DNA of 8,323 bases from positions 1-8,323 of the forward strand of contig CAIRNW010000316.1 in assembly GCA_903879995.1 (NCBI GenBank). Direction: 5' to 3'. Below, piece by piece: positions 1-7,790 of this stretch (the first letter of the stretch is position 1; each line of letters begins with the position of its first letter). Origin of the DNA: an uncultured Bacteroidota bacterium. GTDB lineage: Bacteria; Bacteroidota; Bacteroidia; Chitinophagales; Chitinophagaceae. Both the position numbers and the translations under genes were made by a program. The notes under the pieces are model-generated. The model worked only from the letters and a program-made list of their open reading frames with translations, was not told the DNA's origin and ran no database searches.

Positions 1-16
1 CCACATTAGGTTTTAT

Positions 17-43
17 GAGGTGGGAATATATTATCCCACTTTT
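17..43 (+). terminator. Possible intrinsic terminator of a gene lying left of the window
   Basis: A perfect 6-bp stem GTGGGA (20-25) / TCCCAC (34-39) encloses an AT-only 8-nt loop. The stem can extend by a G-U, an A-U and another G-U pair (17-19 with 40-42), and TTTT follows at 40-43. The short T-run makes it a weak terminator on the plus strand. The minus-strand reading has no T-tract after the stem. No upstream gene is visible, so the role is inferred. Confidence 0.4.
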
Positions 44-57
44 AGGTGTTAATTACA

Positions 58-76
58 TGTGGATAGATGTGGATAA
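58..76 (-). promoter_or_regulatory. Two tandem DnaA-box-like 9-mers upstream of queA
   Basis: TGTGGATAA at 68-76 is the exact reverse complement of the DnaA box TTATCCACA. TGTGGATAG at 58-66 differs from it at one position. Both have the same orientation and lie 10 bp apart, about one helical turn, inside a direct repeat of ATGTGGATA (57-65 and 67-75). The stretch to the left (26-55) is AT-rich. They could be an origin fragment, a DnaA-titration or regulatory site, or chance. The rest of 1-138 shows only a short hairpin, ACAAC (124-128) / GTTGT (134-138), touching the queA start codon. I found no convincing promoter there. Confidence 0.45.
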
Positions 77-138
77 GCCGTGTCTGGCCCAAAAAACGAG
101 CAATTTGACGACCTTTACAACCCACAACAGTTGGTTGT

Positions 139-1365
139 ATGAAACAAGATCCCCGCAGTCTGCCCATTGCAGATTTTGACTACGCACTTCCTGCAGAAAA
201 AATTGCTGCCTTTCCACTGGAGCAAAGAGATCAGGCACGTTTGTTGCAATACAAGAACAAGACAATTTCAGATCATTTTTTTCACGAACTCCCCAACCAA
301 ATCCCCAATAATTCCTGGCTTGTATTTAATCAGACCAAGGTGATTCCTGCGCGATTACTTTTTGAAAAAAATACAGGTGGTCTGATTGAGGTCTTTTGCC
401 TGGAGCCGATTGCTGCAATGGGTGATATGCACCAGGCACTTAGCAGCACTCGTAGTGTTTCGCTGCATTGCTTGGTAGGTGGTGCCTCAAAATGGAAAAG
501 GGGAACTACACTTACACAAGTAAAGGAGGGCATTCAACTCGAAGTGGAATTGAATACAAAAGAGCAAGATTCTTTTGTCTTGACATTTTCCTGGACACCA
601 ACACATCACAGGTTTTCTACTGTGCTGGAGGTGTTTGGCCAAACGCCGTTACCGCCCTATTTAAAAAGAAAAGCAGTAATAAGCGATTCAGATCGTTATC
701 AAACCGTCTATGCAACAAAACAAGGCTCCGTGGCAGCACCCACCGCAGGGCTACATTTTACTGAACAGGTTTTGCAAGCGTTAAAAACCCGATCGATTGA
801 AAGTGCACAGGTGGTTTTACAAGTGGGAGCAGGAACATTTAAACCTGTCAAAGCAGAAATTTTAGCAGGACACCCCATGCACCATGAATGGATAGACGTA
901 TCACTTGATTTTTTAAAGACCTGGCAACATCGATTACAAAAACCACTTATAGCAGTGGGCACTACTTCGCTACGAACTTTGGAATCCCTCTATTGGCTAG
1001 GAGTCAAAATAAAAAAAGAGGACCCCTTAGCAGTGCCCCATTTACAGCAATGGGAATCTTATCAACTGGAGGAAATGGCCCTTTCCGTGGAAGATGCACT
1101 AGCATGCCTGATTCAGTGGATGGAAAAAAGGAAGTTGGACAAATTAGTGACTCAAACTGCTTTATTGATAGCGCCGGGCTACTCCATCAAAACCATCAGT
1201 GGACTATTAACAAATTTTCACCAGCCTCGCTCTACTTTATTACTATTGATTGCCGCAATGGTGGGTGAGGACTGGAAAAAGATATACAACCACGCGTTAG
1301 ATAATAATTATCGATTCTTAAGCTACGGAGACAGCAGTTTACTCTGGAAAGTTGAATCAACTTAA
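139..1365 (+). CDS. queA: S-adenosylmethionine:tRNA ribosyltransferase-isomerase (QueA family, long form)
   Basis: QueA transfers and isomerises the ribosyl part of S-adenosylmethionine onto 7-aminomethyl-7-deazaguanine in tRNA, giving epoxyqueuosine at the wobble position of GUN anticodons; it is cytosolic. The family blocks occur in the right order in 408 residues: LVFNQTKVIPARL (61-73), TPLPPYLKR (169-177), GSVAAPTAGLHF (196-207), VGAGTFKPV (229-237), HPMHHE (245-250), AVGTTSLRTLES (272-283), NFHQPRSTLLLL (359-370) and YRFLSYGDSS (391-400). It is about 50 residues longer than E. coli QueA. Much of the excess lies between 284 and 340, where E. coli has only a short link. The first ATG gives a natural N-terminus and is kept; no clear Shine-Dalgarno precedes it. 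It ends flush against the convergent kinase gene. The family is certain. Whether this is the queuosine enzyme itself or a divergent paralogue is less so. Confidence 0.9.
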   Translation: MKQDPRSLPIADFDYALPAEKIAAFPLEQRDQARLLQYKNKTISDHFFHELPNQIPNNSWLVFNQTKVIPARLLFEKNTGGLIEVFCLEPIAAMGDMHQALSSTRSVSLHCLVGGASKWKRGTTLTQVKEGIQLEVELNTKEQDSFVLTFSWTPTHHRFSTVLEVFGQTPLPPYLKRKAVISDSDRYQTVYATKQGSVAAPTAGLHFTEQVLQALKTRSIESAQVVLQVGAGTFKPVKAEILAGHPMHHEWIDVSLDFLKTWQHRLQKPLIAVGTTSLRTLESLYWLGVKIKKEDPLAVPHLQQWESYQLEEMALSVEDALACLIQWMEKRKLDKLVTQTALLIAPGYSIKTISGLLTNFHQPRSTLLLLIAAMVGEDWKKIYNHALDNNYRFLSYGDSSLLWKVEST

Positions 1366-2712
1366 TTAGCCACGCAGCAAGGGCAATTCTAGCGTAAAGA
1401 CACTTCCTTTTCCAAGTGTACTCTCAGCGGTTATTTTTCCACCCATGGCTTCCGTTACACTTTTTACATAACTAAGTCCTAGACCAAAGCCTTTGACGTT
1501 ATGGCGATTTCCCGTGTGTGCTCTGTAAAATTTTTCAAAAATTCGCTTGACTGTATCACGACTCATCCCTATCCCATTATCCACTACACGAACTTGAATT
1601 GAATGATCGGTACAACTTGTTTCGAGTTGGATTTGAGGAGGCACTTGCTCCCTCGCATATTTAATGGCATTATCGATCAAATTAGTAAGCAGGTTGGAAA
1701 GATGCACTTCATCGGCCTCTACGGAATCTATGTTGGCTCGGAGAAATAGATTGATATGCCCTCCAGTATGCTCAAGTTGCAATTTGAAATTATCCACTAC
1801 TTTTTCAAGTGCGGCATGAACTGCGATGGGTTTTAGGTTCAGCTGAACTTCTCCTTTATCAAATTGAGATGCTTTTAGGATGGTTTCCACCTGCCTGTTC
1901 ATCCGTAAATTTTCTTCCTTGATAATACTACTGAAGTACCGCATCTTTTCTTGATCCTGAATTACTTTTTCATTTCGCATGGAATCCACCGCCAATGAAA
2001 TAGTAGCCAGCGGCGTTTTAAATTCATGCGTCATGTTATTGATAAAATCGGTTTTCATTTCACCGATTTTTTTCTGCTGGATCATAGTGCGAATGGTAAA
2101 ATAAAAGGCAGCCAAAATTGCCAGCGTAAATAGAATAGAGGCCGCAATGTTCCATCGTAAGGAGCGAACTACAATATCCTTGATACCCGGAACCACCACA
2201 ATCAATAACTCATTTACTCCAATAGCCTCCCCCATAAAACCGGCAGAGGAAGGATCTCTTAAACCACGAACTACAGAATAGTTGTGAGCAGTATCCTCAT
2301 AGACTTTGAAAAAACGAGGAGAGGTTTTTTCAAAAATATTATTGCCCAATGGGCCCAAGGTGGCAATTCCAAATTCAAATGAAACTCCTTTCAAATCATT
2401 CAACTGAAATGTTCTTAAAAAACGCTTTTGAATTTCGGCAGTGGTATATCGGCTGGCAACAGTGGGTGGCGTAAAAAAATCCAATCCAAATCCCTCAATC
2501 AGTCCTCTTTTTTTTAGGGAGGAACCCGGTGTATACGGGTTTGCATACTCCACCAGTTGATCTGCCACTTGCATAGCAGTTTCACCAACCCGGTGTTTGA
2601 TTTGTTCTTCCCTTAATAGCACCATATTCTTGATCCAGGATACCTGAATAAAAATGATACCTACCAGAGAAAGACTTATCAGCAGTGTAATGGGAGCAAA
2701 AACCTTTTTCAC
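1366..2712 (-). CDS. Membrane sensor histidine kinase, no HAMP, GTG start
   Basis: This is an inner-membrane two-component sensor that should autophosphorylate on a histidine and pass the phosphate to a response regulator. In 448 residues it has TM1 (about 6-26), a periplasmic sensor region of about 160 residues (28-187) that I do not recognise, and TM2 (about 188-208). The dimerisation domain follows with H-box MTHEFKTPLA (227-236, His229), then the ATPase domain: N-box around Asn348 (LTNLIDNAIKYA), G1 DNGIGM (378-383), F-box FEKFYRA (392-398) and G2 GFGLGL (408-413). All catalytic boxes are intact. TM2 runs almost straight into the dimerisation helix, leaving no room for a HAMP domain. The start is GTG at 2712: the next in-frame ATG (residue 30) would remove TM1, and no upstream ATG is nearby. 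No response regulator is adjacent in the window, so the signal and the partner are unknown. The atpDC terminator upstream implies its own promoter, which I could not place. Confidence 0.93.
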   Translation of the reverse strand: MKKVFAPITLLISLSLVGIIFIQVSWIKNMVLLREEQIKHRVGETAMQVADQLVEYANPYTPGSSLKKRGLIEGFGLDFFTPPTVASRYTTAEIQKRFLRTFQLNDLKGVSFEFGIATLGPLGNNIFEKTSPRFFKVYEDTAHNYSVVRGLRDPSSAGFMGEAIGVNELLIVVVPGIKDIVVRSLRWNIAASILFTLAILAAFYFTIRTMIQQKKIGEMKTDFINNMTHEFKTPLATISLAVDSMRNEKVIQDQEKMRYFSSIIKEENLRMNRQVETILKASQFDKGEVQLNLKPIAVHAALEKVVDNFKLQLEHTGGHINLFLRANIDSVEADEVHLSNLLTNLIDNAIKYAREQVPPQIQLETSCTDHSIQVRVVDNGIGMSRDTVKRIFEKFYRAHTGNRHNVKGFGLGLSYVKSVTEAMGGKITAESTLGKGSVFTLELPLLRG

Positions 2713-2782
2713 AAGGAATAAAAATACAACCTCTAGCAGCAGCCCCTGAAATTAAAACAGGGCATTCACATTTTTTTAACGC

Positions 2783-2815
2783 AAAAAAAGAACCCCTGTA
2801 GTTGTACAGGGGTTC
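2783..2815 (-). terminator. Strong intrinsic terminator of the atpD-atpC operon
   Basis: A perfect 10-bp stem, AACCCCTGTA (2791-2800) / TACAGGGGTT (2805-2814), has a 4-nt loop and is extended to 11 bp by G2790-C2815. On the minus strand it is followed at once by seven T (A-run 2783-2789 on the plus strand). It lies about 20 bp past the atpC stop and ends the ATP synthase transcript before the kinase gene. The rest of the 124-bp gap (2713-2836) holds only a weak CCCTG/CAGGG hairpin (2744-2762). Confidence 0.95.
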
Positions 2816-2836
2816 ACATACAAAATTTGATAGAGC

Positions 2837-3091
2837 CTATAATGCAGCGCCACCTTCTACCAGCACTGTAACACGATTATTCAAAACCTCAACAAAGCCG
2901 CCTTGGATAGAGAAACGGGCCAGATCATTTTGCTTGTCACGCAACACTTTGATAGTACCAGCTTGGAGAGCACTGATCAATGGAGCATGTTTTTCCAACA
3001 CTTCGAATGATCCAGTGAGGCCAGGCATTTGCACGCCATATGCATCGCCACTAAATAATTTTTTCTCGGGTGTTAGAATCTCCACTATCAT
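2837..3091 (-). CDS. atpC: F1Fo ATP synthase epsilon subunit, short form
   Basis: The epsilon subunit belongs to the F1 central stalk and links gamma to the c-ring. The 84 residues match the N-terminal beta-sandwich domain: MIVEILTPEKKLFSGDA at the start, then PGLTGSFEVLEKHAPLISAL (residues 23-42) and the FSIQGGFVEVLNNRVTVL strand pair (60-77). The protein stops where the E. coli subunit (about 139 residues) would begin its C-terminal helical hairpin. That hairpin carries the epsilon-type self-inhibition, so this mechanism is probably absent. The stop is followed by a normal gap and terminator, so this is not a frameshift remnant; short epsilon subunits are, as far as I know, usual in Bacteroidota. 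The ATG lies 11 nt after the atpD stop with a weak GGAA upstream, so it is co-transcribed with atpD. Confidence 0.95.
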   Translation of the reverse strand: MIVEILTPEKKLFSGDAYGVQMPGLTGSFEVLEKHAPLISALQAGTIKVLRDKQNDLARFSIQGGFVEVLNNRVTVLVEGGAAL

Positions 3092-3102
3092 TTCCGTTCT
3101 GT

Positions 3103-4713
<1,611 letters not shown>

Positions 4714-4718
4714 TCACG

Positions 4719-4746
4719 TTTGGCCGGACGGCCTTTCCTACATTTG
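4719..4746 (+). promoter_or_regulatory. Promoter of the GNAT-like gene, possibly leaderless, with an internal dyad
   Basis: TACATTTG at 4739-4746 fully matches TAnnTTTG, and a TTTG at 4719-4722 lies 16 bp upstream, just short of the published 17-23 bp spacing. The ATG follows four bases after the -7 element, so transcription would begin at or next to the start codon. Between the elements lies the inverted repeat GGCCG (4722-4726) / CGGCC (4729-4733), a possible operator. Confidence 0.6.
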
Positions 4747-4750
4747 CCCC

Positions 4751-5914
4751 ATGCAAATTCGGGAGGTAAAAAATCGGAAGGACCAGCGGGATTTTTTAAA
4801 AGTAAATGTGCTCCTTTTTAAAGGCGAACCCAATTATATTCGTCCGCTTGATAAGGATGTAGAAGAGGTTTTTGATCCGGCTCGAAACAAGGCATTTCGA
4901 TTTGGGGAAGCCATCCGGTGGATCCTTGAAGATGAGCAGGGTAATTTGGTAGGACGAATTGCCGCATTTGTAAACAAAAAATATAGAACAAAAGGCGACC
5001 GATTTCCAGTTGGAGGAGTTGGTTTTTTTGACTGCATTGAAGATCAACAGGCAGCCAATTTGCTCTTTGATACAGCCCGTACCTGGCTGATTGCAAAAGG
5101 AATGGGTGCAATGGATGGTCCTATCAATTTTGGAGAGAGAGATCGTTGGTGGGGGCTGATTGTAGAGGGATTTCAACCGCCCCTCTATTGTATGAGTTAC
5201 AGCAAGCCTTATTACCGCAGGTTATTTGAGGGGTATGGTTTTCAACCCTTCTTCAATCAATATTGTTACGGGTTGGACCCCACTCGAGAGATCAGCCAAA
5301 AATTAATCGATCGACATGCTGAAGTAAAAAAAGATCCGGGATTCAAAGCCGTTCATGCCACAAAAAAAGATTTAGACAAGTTTGCGGTAGATTTTTCAAT
5401 TGTGTACAACAGTGCCTGGGCAGGACATGGCGGACTCAAGGAAATCAGCAAGGATCTTGCAATTTCCATGTTCAGGAAAATGAAACCCGTGATGGACGAA
5501 AAAATTGTATGGTTTGCCTATTATAACGATCAACCCATTGGTATTTTTATCAATATCCCGGACTTAAATCAGTGGTTTAAATACCTAAATGGCCAGTTTG
5601 ATTTCCTGGGCAAATTGAAATTTCTATGGGTCAAATGGACCAAACCCAACAAGCGATTTACGGGTATTATTTTTGGGGTAGTCCCAGCGTTTCAGGGTAA
5701 GGGAATTGATGCCTTCCTAATCAATGAAGCAAAGTTTGTTGTGCAGGCTTTGCATCGGTATAATTATTACGAACTACAATGGATCGGAGATTTTAATCCC
5801 AAGATGATTAATGTGGCAACGGGTCTCGGTGATACCTATCTGACCAGACAGTTGATCACCTGGCGTTTTCAATTTGATCCAACGCTTCCTTTTGAGAGAC
5901 ATCCGATTCTATAA
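4751..5914 (+). CDS. YghO-like protein with GNAT acetyltransferase fold
   Basis: This 387-residue soluble protein resembles the YghO-type family of GNAT-fold proteins, which has no firmly known substrate. Family hallmarks are EPNYIRPLDKDVEEVFDP (26-43), a GEAIRWILEDEQGNLVGRIAAFVN stretch (52-75) typical of a GNAT strand pair, the conserved GPINFGERDRWWGLIVEGF segment (123-141) and MSYSKPYYRRLFEGYGF (148-164). Near the C-terminus, VVPAFQGKGIDAFLI (310-324) contains QGKGID, which fits the acetyl-CoA pyrophosphate loop (Q/R-x-x-G-x-G/A). The length suggests two GNAT-like halves of which the second keeps the cofactor loop. There is no signal peptide or membrane segment. Transcription diverges from atpD. 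dnaX begins 37 bp downstream without a visible terminator, so the two may be co-transcribed. The fold is likely; a substrate or pathway cannot be read from the sequence. Confidence 0.8.
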   Translation: MQIREVKNRKDQRDFLKVNVLLFKGEPNYIRPLDKDVEEVFDPARNKAFRFGEAIRWILEDEQGNLVGRIAAFVNKKYRTKGDRFPVGGVGFFDCIEDQQAANLLFDTARTWLIAKGMGAMDGPINFGERDRWWGLIVEGFQPPLYCMSYSKPYYRRLFEGYGFQPFFNQYCYGLDPTREISQKLIDRHAEVKKDPGFKAVHATKKDLDKFAVDFSIVYNSAWAGHGGLKEISKDLAISMFRKMKPVMDEKIVWFAYYNDQPIGIFINIPDLNQWFKYLNGQFDFLGKLKFLWVKWTKPNKRFTGIIFGVVPAFQGKGIDAFLINEAKFVVQALHRYNYYELQWIGDFNPKMINVATGLGDTYLTRQLITWRFQFDPTLPFERHPIL

Positions 5915-5951
5915 GCATTTTTTTGAGGGTTGAGTTTCTTATCTTGCGACC

Positions 5952-7739
5952 ATGGATCGTTTTATTGTTTCTGCCCGTAAGTACAGACCTCAGTTATTTG
6001 ATACTGTGGTGGGGCAGGAACATATCACCACTACCCTGAAAAATGCAATTCGTAATCAGCAATTGGCGCATGCATTTTTATTCTGTGGACCCAGGGGGGT
6101 TGGGAAAACTACTTGTGCCCGTATTCTGGCAAAAACAATTAACTGCGAAAAACCTACTAAAGAGGGTGAAGCCTGTGATCAATGCACCAGTTGCGTATCC
6201 TTTAGAGAAGGTGGCTCCATCAACTATTTTGAGTTGGACGCAGCTTCCAACAACTCTGTGGAAGATATTCGCACCCTGACCGAGCAAGTTCGATTTGCTC
6301 CACAAGGGGGGCGTTACAAGGTTTATGTGATTGACGAGGTACACATGCTCTCCACTGCTGCATTTAATGCCTTTCTAAAAACACTAGAAGAGCCGCCTCC
6401 CTATGCCATCTTTATTTTAGCAACCACCGAGAAGCATAAGATTCTTCCTACTATTTTAAGTCGTTGTCAGATTTTTGATTTCAAGAGAATTACTACGGCG
6501 GATACGGTGGCCCATTTAGAAAGTATTTGTAAAAAAGAAAAGCTCAAAGCAGACAAATCTGCATTACAGGTAATTGCTCAAAAAAGTGAAGGATGCATGC
6601 GTGATGCACTGAGTTTGCTTGACAAAATAGTAAGCTTTACCAGTGGCGCTGTTGATTATACCCAGACACTTGAGCATTTAAACATCTTGGATGAAGATTA
6701 TTTTTTCCGCTTCATTCAATACATGCAAGAACAGGATCTGGCTCAGGCACTTTTATTGTACGACCAAATCAATCAGAAGGGTTTTGATGGAGATCTATTT
6801 ATAAATGGCCTGGCGGAATTCACCCGTAATCTATTGGTCTGTAAGGATACAAAGGCAGTGGCCTTATTGGATGTGGTGGAATCTTTCAAAGATAAATACA
6901 AGGAAACCGCAAATGCTATTTCAACAGCAACCCTGGTAAGTCTATTGAATATTTTAAATGAAGCAGAATTAAATTATAAGGCAGCCCGCAACAAAAGACT
7001 ATATGTAGAGTTGGTGTTAATCAAACTCTGCTACCTGGAACAAGCCTTGGGTGTTGCAACAGGAGATGCAGGTCTCTCAAAAAAAAAAATAACTGAGTCC
7101 TCTGTTGGTTTCAAGGCAAGTCCCATTCGTCCCTACACTCCTTCCATTTCTACAAAAAATATCACTGCCAACCCGGGTAAAACAGCAAACACTCAAGTTC
7201 CCCCACAGGCGGCGGCTAAATTGATGATAGAAACGCCCGTTGAAAAACAAATCCCTCTTACTAAAGAAGTAAAATCAGCATCAACTTCCCCAAAGTTGAG
7301 TGCGCTTTCTAAGATCCGAGAACAATTTAAACAAACCAGTGGGATTGAGTGGGTAGAGGAAAAACAACTTGAAGAAACTTCTTTGCAGGAAGCCTGGAAA
7401 CTGTACACTCAACAACTTAAAGAAGCCAGGAATCCTGCCGCACAACCTTTTGACTCCGCCAGTTTGCGTATCATTGAGGCAAGCACCTTTGAGGTAGTAA
7501 CAGCCAATAACATAGAACAACGTTTTATCGAGCAAGAAAGAAATAAATTGTACGCTTTTCTGCAGGAGAGATTGTCTAATAAAAGCCTACAGTTTAGTGT
7601 AGTTGCCGATGAACAAAAAGGGGCTGCTCTTTCCACAGAAGGAATCCTGAGCTCTAAAGAGCGATACCAGGAAATGGTCAAACGGTACCCCCTGATCCAG
7701 GAATTGAAAGAACGATTGAAGCTGGACCTAGATTACTAA
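5952..7739 (+). CDS. dnaX: DNA polymerase III subunits gamma and tau
   Basis: DnaX is the ATPase of the clamp loader, which opens the beta clamp; the long tau form also ties the polymerases together at the fork. In 595 residues: AAA+ domain with Walker A GPRGVGKTT (46-54), a zinc site C65, C75, C78, C81, Walker B/DExx box IDEVH (127-131), sensor 1 LATTE (156-160), SRC with arginine finger Arg171, and sensor 2 GCMRDALSLLD (214-224, Arg217). A helical collar domain III follows (about 243-370), then a Lys/Pro/Ser/Thr linker (about 377-450) and a C-terminal tau domain (about 450-595) of the Bacteroidota kind. The ATG at 5952 gives the usual FIVSARKYRP N-terminus. An 11-A tract at codons 376-380 lies exactly at the domain III/linker border and may divert some products into a short gamma form (see the separate entry). 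The ORF is intact in frame 0. An imperfect -7-like TATCTTGC (5940-5947) precedes the start. Confidence 0.97.
   Translation: MDRFIVSARKYRPQLFDTVVGQEHITTTLKNAIRNQQLAHAFLFCGPRGVGKTTCARILAKTINCEKPTKEGEACDQCTSCVSFREGGSINYFELDAASNNSVEDIRTLTEQVRFAPQGGRYKVYVIDEVHMLSTAAFNAFLKTLEEPPPYAIFILATTEKHKILPTILSRCQIFDFKRITTADTVAHLESICKKEKLKADKSALQVIAQKSEGCMRDALSLLDKIVSFTSGAVDYTQTLEHLNILDEDYFFRFIQYMQEQDLAQALLLYDQINQKGFDGDLFINGLAEFTRNLLVCKDTKAVALLDVVESFKDKYKETANAISTATLVSLLNILNEAELNYKAARNKRLYVELVLIKLCYLEQALGVATGDAGLSKKKITESSVGFKASPIRPYTPSISTKNITANPGKTANTQVPPQAAAKLMIETPVEKQIPLTKEVKSASTSPKLSALSKIREQFKQTSGIEWVEEKQLEETSLQEAWKLYTQQLKEARNPAAQPFDSASLRIIEASTFEVVTANNIEQRFIEQERNKLYAFLQERLSNKSLQFSVVADEQKGAALSTEGILSSKERYQEMVKRYPLIQELKERLKLDLDY
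7079..7096 (+). other. dnaX: A11 slippage site in dnaX with stops in both other frames
   Basis: Eleven A (7079-7089) run from the last base of codon 376 (TCA) to the first base of codon 380 (ATA). In frame 0 the reading continues Ser-Lys-Lys-Lys-Ile-Thr. A -1 shift, or one extra A, gives Asn-Asn and then TGA at 7094-7096, a 381-residue protein. A +1 shift, or one A lost, gives TAA at 7090-7092, a 379-residue protein. Both would be clamp-loader core only, like gamma. E. coli makes gamma by -1 ribosomal frameshifting on A-AAA-AAG, and Thermus thermophilus by transcriptional slippage on a poly-A run in dnaX. An AGGAG lies upstream at 7061-7065, 13 nt before the tract. I see no clear downstream stem-loop, which favours transcriptional slippage. 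Confidence 0.7.
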
Positions 7740-7758
7740 TCCCTTATTTTATCTTAAT

Positions 7759-7790
7759 TTCGGCCCCAAATTCATTTGGGAATGGCCGAA
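7759..7790 (+). promoter_or_regulatory. Nested inverted repeat covering the pdhC start codon
   Basis: Outer arms TTCGGCC (7759-7765) / GGCCGAA (7784-7790) and inner arms CCAAAT (7766-7771) / ATTTGG (7774-7779) stack into one hairpin with a single GAAT bulge (7780-7783). The A and T of the start codon (7782-7784) sit in the bulge and its G in the stem. An alternative DNA dyad is CCCAAAT-TC-ATTTGGG (7765-7780). No T-tract follows, so it is not a dnaX terminator. Imperfect -7-like elements lie at 7755-7762 (TAATTTCG) and 7771-7778 (TTCATTTG). Confidence 0.5.

Noticed and set aside
117..138. Hairpin-forming ACAAC/GTTGT repeats just before the queA ATG
   Set aside because: Only 5-6 bp, A/T-rich, and with two competing pairings; too weak to call a regulatory element.
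1011..1017. A7 run in queA as a second slippage site
   Set aside because: It lies inside a variable stretch of lysines and glutamates, no stop follows at once in the -1 frame, and no useful short product is expected.
1571..1801. TTATCCACT sequences resembling DnaA boxes inside the kinase gene
   Set aside because: They encode valine-aspartate-asparagine stretches (one is the conserved G1 box) and each has a mismatch, so codon use explains them.
2508..2515. A8 run (minus strand) near the start of the histidine kinase gene
   Set aside because: A shift would leave only the first membrane helix and a piece of the sensor region. Nothing suggests this is used; it looks like Leu-Lys-Lys-Arg codon chance.
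2744..2762. CCCTG/CAGGG hairpin between the atpDC terminator and the kinase gene
   Set aside because: A 5-bp stem with a 9-nt loop, no T-tract on the minus strand, and a T-run eight bases away on the other; not a convincing second terminator.
4796..5176. Long minus-strand reading frames opposite the GNAT-like gene
   Set aside because: They have no recognisable domain or start signal and overlap a gene with clear family motifs, so they are shadows of it. The same holds for frames opposite atpD, queA and dnaX.
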